In this document: one piece after another, positions 51,390-61,443 of the stretch
Layout of the letters: each line of letters starts with the position of its first letter
Numbering within the stretch: the first letter of the stretch is position 1
Assembly (NCBI RefSeq): GCF_000968175.1
Contig: NZ_FO704551.1
Span: forward strand, 1,984,001 to 2,048,000
Direction: 5' to 3'
From: Xenorhabdus poinarii G6
Lineage (GTDB): Bacteria; Pseudomonadota; Gammaproteobacteria; Enterobacterales; Enterobacteriaceae
Length of the DNA stretch: 64,000 nucleotides
Notes under the pieces: model-generated
Seen by the model: only the letters and a program-made list of their open reading frames with translations
Told to the model about the DNA's origin: nothing
Databases searched by the model: none
Made by a program: the position numbers and the translations under genes

Positions 51390-52334
51390 ATGATACAAGC
51401 ACCTCCTTTTCGTCGTTCATTATTACACCCCCGCTACTGGCTGACCTGGCTAGGTATCGGCATACTTTATTTACTGGTTTTACTGCCTTATCCCGTGATT
51501 TACTGGATAGGAACCCGATTGGGCCGATTATCACAGCGTATTTTGAAAAAACGCGCCAAAGTGGCAGAACGCAACCTGACACTTTGTTTCCCTGATATGC
51601 CCGCAGAGAAACGGCATGCATTGTTAGTCAAAAATTTCGAATCGGTCGGAATGGGCGTGTTTGAGACCGGGATGGCCTGGTTTTGGCCAGACTGGAGAAT
51701 CAAGCGCTGGTTTAACGTCACCGGGCGCGAACATATCCAAAAAGTACAAGCTACAGGTCAAGGCATTATTGTCATTGGGATTCATTTTCTGACACTGGAA
51801 TTAGGCGCCCGGATCTTTGGTATGTTAAACCCAGGCATTGGCGTTTATCGCCCGAATGACAATCCGGTTATGGATTGGTTACAAACCTGGGGTCGGCTCC
51901 GTTCCAATAAATACATGCTGGACAGGAAAGATGTTAAGGGCATGGTGCGATGCCTGAAAAACGGTGAAATTGTTTGGTATGCCCCAGATCATGATTATGG
52001 CCCACGTAACAGTGTTTTTGCGCCATTATTCGCCGTTGAACATGCTGCAACGACGACAGGAACGTCAATTCTCGTCCGTTTGGCTAAACCTGCCCTGATC
52101 CCTTTTACCCCTCGCCGATTACCCAATGGAGAGGGTTATGAATTGATTATTCAACCCGCAGCAGAGAACTTTCCTCTGGAAAATGAGGTAGAAGCAGCAA
52201 CCTTCATGAATAAAGTGATCGAACAGGAAATTATGCAGGCACCTGACCAATATATGTGGTTGCATCGCCGTTTCAAAACCCGACCTGAAGGGATGCCATC
52301 CCTGTATGGTGATAACGATAATATTCACAGATAA
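51390..52334 (+). CDS. lpxL: Lipid A lauroyl acyltransferase LpxL
   Basis: Inner-membrane acyltransferase that adds a secondary acyl chain (laurate in E. coli) to Kdo2-lipid IVA. 314 residues: N-terminal membrane helix (about 20-42), catalytic H-x4-E motif in [12 protein letters not shown], and G-V-Y-R-P-N-D-N-P. It is closer to LpxL than to the cold-induced LpxP at these motifs, and its position next to trhO agrees with E. coli. The acyl chain used here cannot be told. Confidence 0.92.
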   Translation: MIQAPPFRRSLLHPRYWLTWLGIGILYLLVLLPYPVIYWIGTRLGRLSQRILKKRAKVAERNLTLCFPDMPAEKRHALLVKNFESVGMGVFETGMAWFWPDWRIKRWFNVTGREHIQKVQATGQGIIVIGIHFLTLELGARIFGMLNPGIGVYRPNDNPVMDWLQTWGRLRSNKYMLDRKDVKGMVRCLKNGEIVWYAPDHDYGPRNSVFAPLFAVEHAATTTGTSILVRLAKPALIPFTPRRLPNGEGYELIIQPAAENFPLENEVEAATFMNKVIEQEIMQAPDQYMWLHRRFKTRPEGMPSLYGDNDNIHR

Positions 52335-52343
52335 ACACAATCT

Positions 52344-52377
52344 GGCTGTTATTTTTAAATAACAGCCAATACTTTTT
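52344..52377 (+). terminator. Terminator of lpxL
   Basis: GGCTGTTATTT and AAATAACAGCC form a perfect 11-bp stem, with CTTTTTCC following. Confidence 0.88.
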
Positions 52378-52428
52378 CCAATCATTGGATTTAATTTTTA
52401 GCCGAAATTCACTTAAATTATCCATACC

Positions 52429-53403
52429 GTGATCATCATCAGACCATTTATATATGGACAACCTATTTTGAATAATTACAAATTATTGCCCGCGTTGATA
52501 TCAATATTACAAACACTTAATCTCACCGAGTCGTCAAAGAGATTAGGTGTTACGCAGTCAGCAATGAGTAAAACATTACATCAGCTGCGTGAAGATTTTC
52601 ATGACAAACTTATCGTAAGGGAAGCCAATCAATTTATTCTCACCCCAAAAGGCGAAAAACTAAAAGAATTACTGCCCGTATTGATGCAGCAATTAGATGA
52701 TCTCTATGCCCCCACATTAATGGAACCAAGCCGTTGCAAAAGAAAATTCATTTTCGCATCGAGTGATTACGTCGCCCAGGCTATTTTACCATCCATTGTT
52801 TCCAAGATGGAAATGGATGCACCTGACGTCAGTGTTGAATATAAATTGTGGCATAAAGACAATCTCAACAAATTTGCAGAACAACATGTTGATTTGGTCG
52901 CGACGATTGCCGACGCTGTGCCGGATAATTTATACGGCAAAATGATGGCAGAAGATCAGCTTGTCGTTGTATTGAGAAAGACTCACGCCAAATCTTATCG
53001 CCCTATCACGGTTAACGACTATATTGCAGCCCGACATATTTTGATTAGCGGTGGCGGAGATAAAAATAGCCCTGTCGATCACACGCTGGCAATGATGAAT
53101 CTCAATCGTCGTATTTTCGCTATCGTTCCTTTTTTTCAGGCAGCCATTGAACTACTGTTGAAAACAGACACCCTGTTAACCATACCACTGCATATTGCGG
53201 CTGACTTTGCCCAACGATATGATTTACAAATAAAAAAACTTCCTATTGATATCAAAAAACAGCAATACTATTTGCTATGGCATGCTAAAAATCACCAGGA
53301 TTCAGAGCACAAATGGTTCAGAGATATCTGTTTTCCTCTTATCAAAACCCATCTTGAAAGCACTATCGAACACGGTATGACATTAATTCATACCCGCAAG
53401 TAG
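52429..53403 (+). CDS. LysR-family transcription regulator
   Basis: Winged-helix N-terminus (L-N-L-T-E-S-S-K-R-L-G-V-T-Q-S-A-M-S-K-T-L-H-Q-L-R) and a co-inducer-binding domain; the whole has up to 324 residues, and the short pre-HTH segment resembles the NodD/LeuO-like branch. The listed start is GTG; TTG at 52468 (LNNYKLLP) would fit the family better, and neither has a strong ribosome site. Target unknown; the LysE-type exporter 140 bp downstream on the same strand is a candidate. Confidence 0.85.
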   Translation: MIIIRPFIYGQPILNNYKLLPALISILQTLNLTESSKRLGVTQSAMSKTLHQLREDFHDKLIVREANQFILTPKGEKLKELLPVLMQQLDDLYAPTLMEPSRCKRKFIFASSDYVAQAILPSIVSKMEMDAPDVSVEYKLWHKDNLNKFAEQHVDLVATIADAVPDNLYGKMMAEDQLVVVLRKTHAKSYRPITVNDYIAARHILISGGGDKNSPVDHTLAMMNLNRRIFAIVPFFQAAIELLLKTDTLLTIPLHIAADFAQRYDLQIKKLPIDIKKQQYYLLWHAKNHQDSEHKWFRDICFPLIKTHLESTIEHGMTLIHTRK

Positions 53404-53542
53404 ATTTCTCACCTTTTGTCAGTCACTTTCTTACATTAAGATAATCTGCACGGATTGATATCAGCGTCTCTTTACAAGCAACTGTTTTATCGCATAGACC
53501 ATAACGTAAAAACGGTGGAAAAGTGATTTCACCACAAAATCA

Positions 53543-54193
53543 ATGAATACAACAACGGTAATCAATATGTTTCCGATAGAAACACTCATTACATTTATCT
53601 GTATTTCAACCTGCCTGTGCTTCTTACCAGGCCCTGATAATCTTTTCGTTTTAAGTCAATCGGCAATAAATGGGCGTCAATCAGGCATATTTATTACCAT
53701 CGGCCTGTGTGCCGGATTAATCATACATACTTCACTAATTTCACTCGGGGTTGCCACAATAATAAAAAATAATACAATCGCCTTCGAAACGATCAGGGTA
53801 TTTGGAATACTTTACCTCAGCTATCTGGCCTGGTCAGTTTTCAAGGCCAAGCCGATACCACTTAATCGCAATACCATCAATTTTAGTAATACAAGGAAAC
53901 TCATAAAAAGAGGATTGATAATGAATTTATCCAATCCAAAAGTGATTATCTTCTTTTTAGCGTTCTTACCTCAGTTTACTGACAACAAAATAATTGCCCT
54001 ATCGTTCTCAATGCAATTATTATTTTTGGGGTTATTATTTGTGATTATTGCTTTTATTGCATTGACATTTATATCCTATTTATCTGGATTTTTAAACAAG
54101 GTGATCACCAATAAACCCTCAATACAAACTGCACTGAATAAAATCACCTGTTTAATATTGATAATATTAGCCATTAACCTGGCGATTAATTAA
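53543..54193 (+). CDS. LysE/RhtB-family amino-acid exporter
   Basis: 216 residues with about six membrane helices. The family signature F-L-P-G-P-D-N-L-F-V-L-S-Q-S near the N-terminus and N-L-S-N-P-K-V-I-I-F-F-L-A-F-L-P-Q-F in the middle are clear. Exports an amino acid or derivative; substrate unknown. A second ATG (53567) eight codons in would also serve. Confidence 0.88.
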   Translation: MNTTTVINMFPIETLITFICISTCLCFLPGPDNLFVLSQSAINGRQSGIFITIGLCAGLIIHTSLISLGVATIIKNNTIAFETIRVFGILYLSYLAWSVFKAKPIPLNRNTINFSNTRKLIKRGLIMNLSNPKVIIFFLAFLPQFTDNKIIALSFSMQLLFLGLLFVIIAFIALTFISYLSGFLNKVITNKPSIQTALNKITCLILIILAINLAIN

Positions 54194-54289
54194 TTTCACA
54201 TTCTGACGGCGAACATCCCAAACCTCAATACGACATTGTATTGAATAGTTAGACAGAAAAATTGACATGCCGATACTGAACATCATGCA

Positions 54290-54463
54290 TCAACATGAAA
54301 AAATAAACGATGGCTGATTTACATCCGTTACGGCTAAGTTTGCGAATCCTTTCGCCATTTCAGCCAGTTGCATACCTGATTTCAGCGTTTCCATCGCCAG
54401 TTTCAACAATGTATTGAAATGATGTTTATGACCCGCGAATTCAGAAATTAAAAATGAGAGCAA
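54290..54463 (-). CDS. Possible small protein or gene remnant
   Basis: Weakly supported. An open frame from TTG 54463, overlapping the end of the upstream secreted-protein gene, reads about 57 residues with an amphipathic stretch H-H-F-N-T-L-L-K-L-A-M-E-T-L-K-S-G and A-E-M-A-K-G-F-A-N-L-A. The composition looks protein-like, but the family is not recognised and the start is poor; it may be a remnant. Confidence 0.3.
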   Translation of the reverse strand: MLSFLISEFAGHKHHFNTLLKLAMETLKSGMQLAEMAKGFANLAVTDVNQPSFIFSC

Positions 54464-54888
54464 GCATCACTAATATCAGTATAGGAATACCCGTTTCCCT
54501 GCTCTCTCTCTAATCTCTGCCTTGTTGCTCGATAGCAATGACGTTTGGATTGCTCTCCGAAATGCTGGAGAGCATGATTATGCGAGCCGGGAGACGTCTT
54601 AAATTGCCCTTCGTTCCAGTCATAAGAAAACGACAAATTCTTTTCCCGCTCAAACTTGTCCAGGTACTCTTGACGTTCATTCTCTCCCTTCTCAGCTAAG
54701 GCATTAGCTTCAGCCAGTTTCTCCGACTTCCAGTTTTCATGACTGAGTTTATTTCTTTTCTGCAGGTAGTCTTCTGAAGGTTTATTATCCGTAGGGATAT
54801 CGCTTTTGTAACTAAAATCCAACGCCAGCGCTTGGGAAAACCACACTGACAAAGCCAAAAATAGGCAATAAGATCCTTTCATTTTCAT
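54448..54888 (-). CDS. Small secreted protein of unknown function
   Basis: 146 residues with a clear signal peptide (cleavage near A-L-A-L-D). The mature part is very polar, rich in Lys, Glu and Asn, with a likely coiled helix (about 45-85), a single Y-D-W-N and two Cys (H-C-Y-R and D-A-C-S-H-F) that could form a disulphide. No family is recognised. It stands alone between the LysE exporter and the divergent PhzF gene. Confidence 0.7.
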   Translation of the reverse strand: MKMKGSYCLFLALSVWFSQALALDFSYKSDIPTDNKPSEDYLQKRNKLSHENWKSEKLAEANALAEKGENERQEYLDKFEREKNLSFSYDWNEGQFKTSPGSHNHALQHFGEQSKRHCYRATRQRLEREQGNGYSYTDISDACSHF

Positions 54889-55063
54889 CTCTTTCCTTAG
54901 GGGAACTGTAACAACAAATTATTATTTAATGATCATTATCACCTGAGGTCAATACGCCAATTTTTGTACATTTTACATTCAGACAAGATAATTCTTTACA
55001 AATCAATGTCATTTCAACATTCTGTATTTGGTTTTTTTATTATAAAAAATAAGTGAGATTCTG

Positions 55064-55852
55064 ATGCATTCATATCCTATCTTCCATGTTGATGCCTTCA
55101 CTGAAAGCGTGTTTTCTGGTAATCCTGCCGCCGTTGTTTTGTTAGACCAATGGCCATCAGATGAAACGCTGATTTCTATCGCCGCTGAAATAGGTCTTTC
55201 GGAAACGGCTTTTCTGGTCAACAATCATCTACGCTGGTTTACCCCAAAAGTCGAAGTGAATTTATGTGGGCATGCAACCTTGGCAACTGCATTTGTTCTC
55301 GTGACATATTATCACTATCAAGATCAACCAATCACCTTCAAAAGCCGTGCCGGTGGACTCCGCGTTTCACATCAACAGGGTGTTTTTACATTAGATTTTC
55401 CTACCGCTGATTACCATAAAGAAAACGCACTCCTTCCGGTGATACTAGATGTTCTACGACAAAATGTTTCCGCCGTGTACACTTCGCATGATCGTTATAT
55501 TTGTGTGCTGGATGGTGTAGAACAGATCATCAATACCCAACCAAATTTCGATAAAATGGCTGCCCTGCCCCTGCCGGGACTGATCATAACTGCGCTTGGC
55601 GATTCATCGGCTGATTTTGTCTCACGTTATTTTGCCCCTGCCAAAGGCATCAACGAAGATCCCGTCACTGGCTCCAGCCATTGTGTCCTCGCTCCTTTTT
55701 GGGGGAAACGCCTTAATAAAACCGAGCTTCATGCTCGTCAATTATCCGAACGCGGGGGTGAACTGTCATGTCGGATAGAGGGAGATCGTGTTTACCTGAC
55801 GGGTAAAGCAAAACTTTTTTCACGAGGTGAAATACTGTTCGAAAATATATAA
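55064..55852 (+). CDS. PhzF-family isomerase
   Basis: 262-residue protein of the PhzF/diaminopimelate-epimerase fold (E. coli YddE type). Catalytic Glu in I-G-L-S-E-T-A-F-L, and the C-terminal D-P-V-T-G-S-S-H-C motif. PhzF enzymes make phenazine precursors, but most family members stand alone and have unknown substrates; no phenazine genes are near, so a phenazine role is not supported. Confidence 0.9.
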   Translation: MHSYPIFHVDAFTESVFSGNPAAVVLLDQWPSDETLISIAAEIGLSETAFLVNNHLRWFTPKVEVNLCGHATLATAFVLVTYYHYQDQPITFKSRAGGLRVSHQQGVFTLDFPTADYHKENALLPVILDVLRQNVSAVYTSHDRYICVLDGVEQIINTQPNFDKMAALPLPGLIITALGDSSADFVSRYFAPAKGINEDPVTGSSHCVLAPFWGKRLNKTELHARQLSERGGELSCRIEGDRVYLTGKAKLFSRGEILFENI

Positions 55853-55868
55853 TGTCTTATTTTTAATC

Positions 55869-55904
55869 ATTATGGTCAGTAGCGTGTACTCTGCTGACCA
55901 TAAT
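55869..55904. terminator. Bidirectional hairpin between phzF-like gene and lldD
   Basis: ATTATGGTCAG and CTGACCATAAT form a perfect 11-bp stem between two convergent genes. T tracts are weak. Confidence 0.6.
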
Positions 55905-55927
55905 GGCTGGTTCACCATGAAAATGGG

Positions 55928-57070
55928 TTAAACGTGATGACGTACCAACAAATCCGAATTAATGTCTGCGATGGTTTTCGCCCCCGTTAACGTCATGGCC
56001 ACCCGCATCTCTTTATCGATCAGATCCAGCAAATTGGAAACACCTGCTTCACCTGCGGCGGCCAGCGCATAAACAAAAGCACGCCCCAGTAAAACACTAT
56101 CAGCGCCCAGAGCAAGCATTCTCACGACATCTAACCCTGTTCGAATACCAGAATCGGTAAGAATGGTAATATCATTCTTGACAGCATCGGCTATCGCAGG
56201 TAACGCGCGGGCTGTTGATAAAACACCGTCAAGCTGACGCCCGCCATGATTTGACACCACAATGCCATCAGCCCCAAAACGCACCGCATCTTTGGCGTCT
56301 TCCGGATCCAATATGCCTTTGATAATCATCGGCCCTTTCCAGAAATCACGGATCCACTCCAAATCTTTCCATGAAATGGATGGATCAAAGTTATTCCCCA
56401 ACCAGCCAATATAATCTTCCAATTTCGTCGGTTTGCCGCGATATACGGAGATATTGCCAAGATCATGAGGTCGCCCCCACAACCCTACATCCCATGCCCA
56501 TTGAGGATGGGTTATTGCCTGCAAAATACGACGCATCGCCGCATTTGGGCCACTCATACCAGAGTGAGCATCACGATAACGGGCGCCCGGTACTGGCATG
56601 TCAACGGTAAATACCAGGTTTTTGACGCCTGCCGCCTGTGCTCTTTCCAGGACATTGCGCATAAAGCCACGATCTTTCAATACATAGAGCTGAAACCATA
56701 TTGGACGATCTATGGCAGAAGCAACTTCTTCAATCGGGCATACGGATACCGTCGACAGGGTAAGCGGAATGCCTTTTTTAGCCGCAGCACGAGCTGCCTG
56801 TACCTCACCACGACGAGCATACATGCCCGATAGTCCCACCGGCGCAAGCGCGACCGGCATCGACATTTTTTCTCCGAACAAGTGGGTTTCCAGGCTTAAT
56901 TCGGACATATCTTTCAACACACGCTGACGTAATTCAATATTGGCTAAATCTGCGGTATTACGTTGAAGGGTATGCTCTGCATAGGCTCCGCCATCAATAT
57001 AGTGGAACAGAAAAGGCGGTAACTTGGCCTGTGCTGCAACCCGATAATCAGTTGAAGCGGAAATAATCAT
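55928..57070 (-). CDS. lldD: L-lactate dehydrogenase (FMN, quinone-linked) LldD
   Basis: Membrane-associated flavoenzyme oxidising L-lactate to pyruvate. Start at [10 protein letters not shown] gives 380 residues (E. coli 396, with a shorter tail here). FMN and active-site segments: [31 protein letters not shown] and [11 protein letters not shown] with the catalytic His. Follows lldP by about 40 bp; lldR is not between them. Confidence 0.97.
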   Translation of the reverse strand: MIISASTDYRVAAQAKLPPFLFHYIDGGAYAEHTLQRNTADLANIELRQRVLKDMSELSLETHLFGEKMSMPVALAPVGLSGMYARRGEVQAARAAAKKGIPLTLSTVSVCPIEEVASAIDRPIWFQLYVLKDRGFMRNVLERAQAAGVKNLVFTVDMPVPGARYRDAHSGMSGPNAAMRRILQAITHPQWAWDVGLWGRPHDLGNISVYRGKPTKLEDYIGWLGNNFDPSISWKDLEWIRDFWKGPMIIKGILDPEDAKDAVRFGADGIVVSNHGGRQLDGVLSTARALPAIADAVKNDITILTDSGIRTGLDVVRMLALGADSVLLGRAFVYALAAAGEAGVSNLLDLIDKEMRVAMTLTGAKTIADINSDLLVRHHV

Positions 57071-57109
57071 AATATATACCTTAATGTTAAAAAGTGATTC
57101 GCACATGTC

Positions 57110-58702
57110 TCACGATGCCAGAATCAAAGCCATCACAGCCGCAATTCCCCCATAGACCAGCATAGGCAAAATGGTTTTTTTCATAATCTGGCCTTCTGCA
57201 TGGGTGATCCCTAAAATAGAGCAAACCGCAATAATGTTATTCAAACAAATCATATTGCCCATCGCTCCACCAACGGATTGCAGAGCCAACATCAAATTGA
57301 CATTCATGCCATTGTTCAGCGCGATGGAATATTGTATTCCACCAAATGTCAGGTTAGACACGGTATTAGAACCGGAGAAAAAGGAACCCAATGCGCCCAA
57401 AAACGAAGAGAACAATAACCAACTTTCACCTGTCATTGCGGCTAAAGCCTTACCTATTATTATTACCGGTGCATTTTCATTGCCTAACATCATCATGTTC
57501 ACCATCACTAATGCACCCAATAACGCAATAAATGGCTTAGAAATACGCGCGCCTGTCTCACGGAACATTTGCTTTACCTGATGGCGGTTCAGTTGAAACA
57601 AGGGAATGCATACCAATACCACCAGAAGAAACGGGATAATGGCCGGCACATATAGTGTCTTGTAGCTGGCAGAAGCGGTTGTCCCCAAAACTTGCTGCAA
57701 ACTGATCACGAAAGATTTGCTAACACTCAAATTACCCAACCAGCCCAAATGCCATTGCCAGTTGATCTCAGCACTATTCAGCCATGCCTTGATACCCAGT
57801 TGATGAATTCGGGTGACAATCAAGATCCCAATCAATAACAAGGTCGGGAGCATGGCCTTAATCACGTGGTGAAAAGGGACAACCTGCCCGGAATTTGTTC
57901 TTTCTTCGTGGTTTTCTTCGCGTTTTATGCCAATCCGCAGGCGAGCAAGGAGGACGGATAAAGCCAGCCCAATAGCACCGCCGACCAACGCCGGAAATTC
58001 ATAATTGATCTGAGCTAATAGGAGATAAGGCACGCTACAACTCAATATGCTTAAGAAGATAAACAAGATGTTTTGACGAATTTCTTGCCATGAGACAATA
58101 AAACGTAACGCCAACAGGGGAATAACAAAACCGGCAATAAAGTGGATTAACGCACTCAGTCGCCCGATGTCTAATAAACTGTCATCCGATAAGCCAAGGT
58201 TGGTAAAACCAAACCAGGTCGGCGTGCCGACTGCACCGAAAGAGACGGGAACCGAGTTCATCACCAAAGCTAACAAAGCAACTCGTAAAGGATTAAATCC
58301 TAAACCGACCAGGATCGGCGCGGCTATCGCGGCCGGTGTGCCAAAACCACTGGCACCTTCAATCATAAAAGCAAACGCCCAACCAATGATCATCAATTGA
58401 GCCACGGGATTTGGGCTGATATTTTCTAACCAATTGCGCACAACATTTTCAGACCCACTGATTTGCATCAATTTATTCAGTAATATTGCGCCTAAAATAA
58501 TCGTAATAGGTGTAAAAACGGAAATCAGCGCGGTAACAATATTGGCATGTAATAATGTGAGTTGAGTGCCAAACCAAAATAATTGGATGAAATACACCAT
58601 GGCGGCGGTTAACGGCAAAGCAATAAAGGATGGAATACCATGACGTTTAGTCATCATCCAAATCAGCAGGACAATCGGAGCAATGCTGAAAAATAAGGGC
58701 AT
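57110..58702 (-). CDS. lldP: L-lactate permease LldP
   Basis: Lactate/glycolate proton symporter of about 530 residues and 12 or more membrane helices. Typical segments: I-E-G-A-S-G-F-G-T-P-A-A-I-A-A-P and F-F-S-G-S-N-T-V-S-N-L-T-F-G. Forms an operon with lldD; regulator LldR is missing here, and a LysR gene lies 420 bp upstream on the same strand. Confidence 0.95.
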   Translation of the reverse strand: MPLFFSIAPIVLLIWMMTKRHGIPSFIALPLTAAMVYFIQLFWFGTQLTLLHANIVTALISVFTPITIILGAILLNKLMQISGSENVVRNWLENISPNPVAQLMIIGWAFAFMIEGASGFGTPAAIAAPILVGLGFNPLRVALLALVMNSVPVSFGAVGTPTWFGFTNLGLSDDSLLDIGRLSALIHFIAGFVIPLLALRFIVSWQEIRQNILFIFLSILSCSVPYLLLAQINYEFPALVGGAIGLALSVLLARLRIGIKREENHEERTNSGQVVPFHHVIKAMLPTLLLIGILIVTRIHQLGIKAWLNSAEINWQWHLGWLGNLSVSKSFVISLQQVLGTTASASYKTLYVPAIIPFLLVVLVCIPLFQLNRHQVKQMFRETGARISKPFIALLGALVMVNMMMLGNENAPVIIIGKALAAMTGESWLLFSSFLGALGSFFSGSNTVSNLTFGGIQYSIALNNGMNVNLMLALQSVGGAMGNMICLNNIIAVCSILGITHAEGQIMKKTILPMLVYGGIAAVMALILAS

Positions 58703-59122
58703 AGATTCCTCAAAGTGGCTATTTTTATATAGAGTAAGAAATGTAACTAAAAAGTTAATTCAAAACAGCGCCATTATAATCACAATTATTCCGAAGCTCC
58801 TACGTTGTGATTTTTAATCAAGGGGAATAATACCCATTGACGCGGACTAGCCCACTTAATCGTTAACAATATAATTTATTAAAAAATCAAATAGATAAAA
58901 TAATTTATTCAATTGAAATAATAGGTAACTCACATTAATTAGACATGAATTTTCAATAGACTATCGCCAAAAATGAGATAATCTCTGCCGATGATGCTTA
59001 ACAAATTCTGGCCTGCATTGTGGCGAACGAGCATACACCTTATCCTCTCCTTCGTTAGGCGAGGAAGAATAAAGGCATCTTGAAATATAATGAGGATATT
59101 GCTATTCCGGCAGCGAAAAAGA
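58703..59122. other. Gap upstream of lldPD
   Basis: About 420 bp. It contains the lldPD promoter and a degenerate copy of a short intergenic hairpin repeat (59043-59073). No gene is recognised. Confidence 0.4.
59043..59073. repeat. Short intergenic hairpin repeat, copy B
   Basis: TCCTCTCCTTCG, TTAGGC, GAGGAAGAATAAA; shares its order and 3' end with the copy at 49817-49849, with several substitutions. Confidence 0.45.
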
Positions 59123-60046
59123 TTAGAAATAATGACTGATATTGTTGTAAGAAATCATGATATGCTCAATCAGCATTCGGATTTTCAAGGGTAGATTCCG
59201 GGTATAAGGATAAACAGCATAGACACCTAATACTTTGCCGCTGCATCCTGTCAGGATTTCCAGCAACTTCCCCGCCTGCAAATCTTCATACACCATAACA
59301 CGCGGAACCATCGCAATACCAAATCCACCTAATACAGCTTTACGAATTGCCAAGGCATTATTGGAAGAAAAATTGCCGTTTACCTGTAATTCATAAATAT
59401 CACCACTGTCTGGCCGCTTCATTAACCAGTTGGCTGTGCCACTTTCCTGATGGATATAAGTCAGGCAATTATGCATGAGAAGATCTTCCGCCAATTGTGG
59501 CTGCGGATGTTTCTCCAAATAACCGGGAGAACAGACAATGACCCAACGCGAATTTAATATCGGCCTGGCGATCAAACTGGAATCTGGCATTGTGCCGGTA
59601 CGAATGGCTAAATCAATGCCTTCATTAACCAAATCAACAAAATGATTTTCCAACCGTATTTCAACTTTTAATTTTGGGTGAAGGCTACAGAATTCAGCTA
59701 CTTTCTCACTCAAAAGTAATTCACCTGATACGGTGGGTACAGACATCCGAATCACACCAGCGAGTTCGTCACTTTTTTCACTGACAACATGTAATGCATC
59801 CTGGATCCGTATACTGATTTCTTTGGCATGTTGATAAAGTTCCCGTCCATTCTCCGTTAAAGTAAGACTGCGGGTAGTACGATATAATAGACGAGCGCCA
59901 AGCGATTTTTCCAAACGCCCGATACGTTTACTGATAACTGAACTCGTGATACCCGCACTTTCTGCCGCTTTACTGAAAGACCCACAGTCGACAATCAAGG
60001 CAAACAAGATCAAATCGTTTGCATATTCATGGGTAAATAACATCAC
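59123..60046 (-). CDS. LysR-family transcription regulator
   Basis: 307 residues: HTH with G-S-F-S-K-A-A-E-S-A-G-I-T-S-S-V-I-S-K-R-I and L-E-K-S-L-G-A-R-L-L-Y-R-T-T-R, then the substrate-binding domain. It belongs to the DmlR/YhaJ-like branch. On the same strand as lldPD and directly upstream, so control of lactate use is possible but unproven. An 18-bp palindrome lies about 85 bp upstream. Confidence 0.88.
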   Translation of the reverse strand: MMLFTHEYANDLILFALIVDCGSFSKAAESAGITSSVISKRIGRLEKSLGARLLYRTTRSLTLTENGRELYQHAKEISIRIQDALHVVSEKSDELAGVIRMSVPTVSGELLLSEKVAEFCSLHPKLKVEIRLENHFVDLVNEGIDLAIRTGTMPDSSLIARPILNSRWVIVCSPGYLEKHPQPQLAEDLLMHNCLTYIHQESGTANWLMKRPDSGDIYELQVNGNFSSNNALAIRKAVLGGFGIAMVPRVMVYEDLQAGKLLEILTGCSGKVLGVYAVYPYTRNLPLKIRMLIEHIMISYNNISHYF

Positions 60047-60130
60047 TTTATCTACTTAATTTGTGTACTTCAATGTGCATTCAAGGCAGACAGTTTAAAC
60101 GCTGTCAGTCATAAATCAATAATATACTTA

Positions 60131-60148
60131 TGTCACGATATCGTGACA
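60131..60148. promoter_or_regulatory. Perfect 18-bp palindrome, likely operator
   Basis: TGTCACGATATCGTGACA, 85 bp before the LysR gene start and downstream of the serine-hydrolase gene. A perfect 18-bp palindrome of this sort usually binds a dimeric regulator, often TetR-, MarR- or ArsR-like rather than LysR type. The binding protein is unknown. Confidence 0.5.
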
Positions 60149-60322
60149 TTATGTCCAACATCCAGATAAACCAAGCGATTATTTTTATCATCAATAAGCA
60201 AAGTACCCATCCGATACATCATGCATTTCTTAGAAAATGACATTTAACTTCCTCATCGAATATCAGATAGCATAAAACAGCGTTTAAAATAATCATTTCA
60301 CCTTACCACCGACAGGCGCTAT

Positions 60323-60964
60323 TTAAGCGCCTTTTTCTGTTAACATACTTTTCAAAATATCATAGACAGGTAACAGATGAGTAAAGCCATCTCTATCAAG
60401 AAAATGTCCACTATTAGCAACATTAATCACTTCAGTTTGTAAAGAGTGCGCCAATTTCAGGGAAGATTGCGGGGAAACAATATCGTCATTAGCAGAAATG
60501 AGTGAAATACGGTGTTCAGTGATCTCACGTAAGAAAGCATAATCTAACGGTTCAACAGTAAAAGTATTTAACTCTGGTAACGTGCGTTGAGGAGAATCAA
60601 ACCCAGCCACCAAAACATATCCACCAAGATGACGATACCGAGAACGTATCGATTCGAGATGTCGTAATACAGCAATACAACCGAGGCTATGACCAATAAA
60701 AATCGAGTTTTTATCGACTTCAGGCACGATATCCATCAACATATCTGCCCATGCTTCAGGTTCAGGCGCCGAGGATTCAGGCATTGTCGGGACAATCACT
60801 TCTGCACCTTGTTGCTGCAGTTTTTCTTTTAACCAGGGAAACCAATGTGATGAAGATGAAGCCATATACCCATGAACAATAATGATTTTTTTGCCTGAAA
60901 ACAGACCGTGACGACTTATTTTTTCTGATGTCATTGATTTTATCCCACGTAATAATTCATCCAT
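60323..60964 (-). CDS. Small serine hydrolase, RBBP9/YdeN family
   Basis: 213 residues of the alpha/beta hydrolase superfamily: I-V-H-G-Y-M-A-S-S-S-S-H-W-F-P-W at the start, nucleophile in F-I-G-H-S-L-G, acid in S-A-N-D-D-I-V and His in S-G-H-F-L-D-R-D-G. Family members are small esterases or putative lipases with unknown natural substrates. The start is uncertain: ATG 60964 has no good ribosome site and the ATG ten codons later is an alternative. Confidence 0.85.
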   Translation of the reverse strand: MDELLRGIKSMTSEKISRHGLFSGKKIIIVHGYMASSSSHWFPWLKEKLQQQGAEVIVPTMPESSAPEPEAWADMLMDIVPEVDKNSIFIGHSLGCIAVLRHLESIRSRYRHLGGYVLVAGFDSPQRTLPELNTFTVEPLDYAFLREITEHRISLISANDDIVSPQSSLKLAHSLQTEVINVANSGHFLDRDGFTHLLPVYDILKSMLTEKGA

Positions 60965-61433
60965 TTAAGGAGGTAAACCACCTGAGTATTAATCACTTAT
61001 GACTGATATAAGTCAAGGAATTATAGATAATCGCAGTCTGGATTTTACTTATGTCTTTTTTGGTGCCGCTAACTTATCGCGCACCGCCATTAGTGCAATC
61101 CCTAATAAATTCAAACCATTCCATGTCAACGGATTATGGATATTCACAGTATCTTCTGCCAACCCGATCCCCCAAATGCGATCGACCGGACTAGCCTCAA
61201 CTAATATTTTATCCCCCGTGTTCAATAAAAATTCTGCTAATGATTTATTTTGAGAAAACTTTGCTAAGTTTCCTTCAATCACTATTTTTAACCGGTGTTC
61301 ATCCCAAACTGATTGGTCAAAACCTTGTATTTCACGCCCATAGGCTTTTGCTGCCCCTGAAGTTTTTGCATTGATAATTTTTATCAGTGCTTCGGCATCA
61401 TTAAACAAACGCGCTTTCTCTGCCATCATATAA

Positions 61434-61443
61434 TGTTCCGCAC
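61434..61443. repeat. Target-site duplication, left copy
   Basis: TGTTCCGCAC, repeated exactly at 62690-62699 on the other side of the element. Confidence 0.9.

Noticed and set aside
60999..61253. 84-codon plus-strand frame
   Set aside because: Antisense to the C-terminal NADAR fragment; no recognisable protein.
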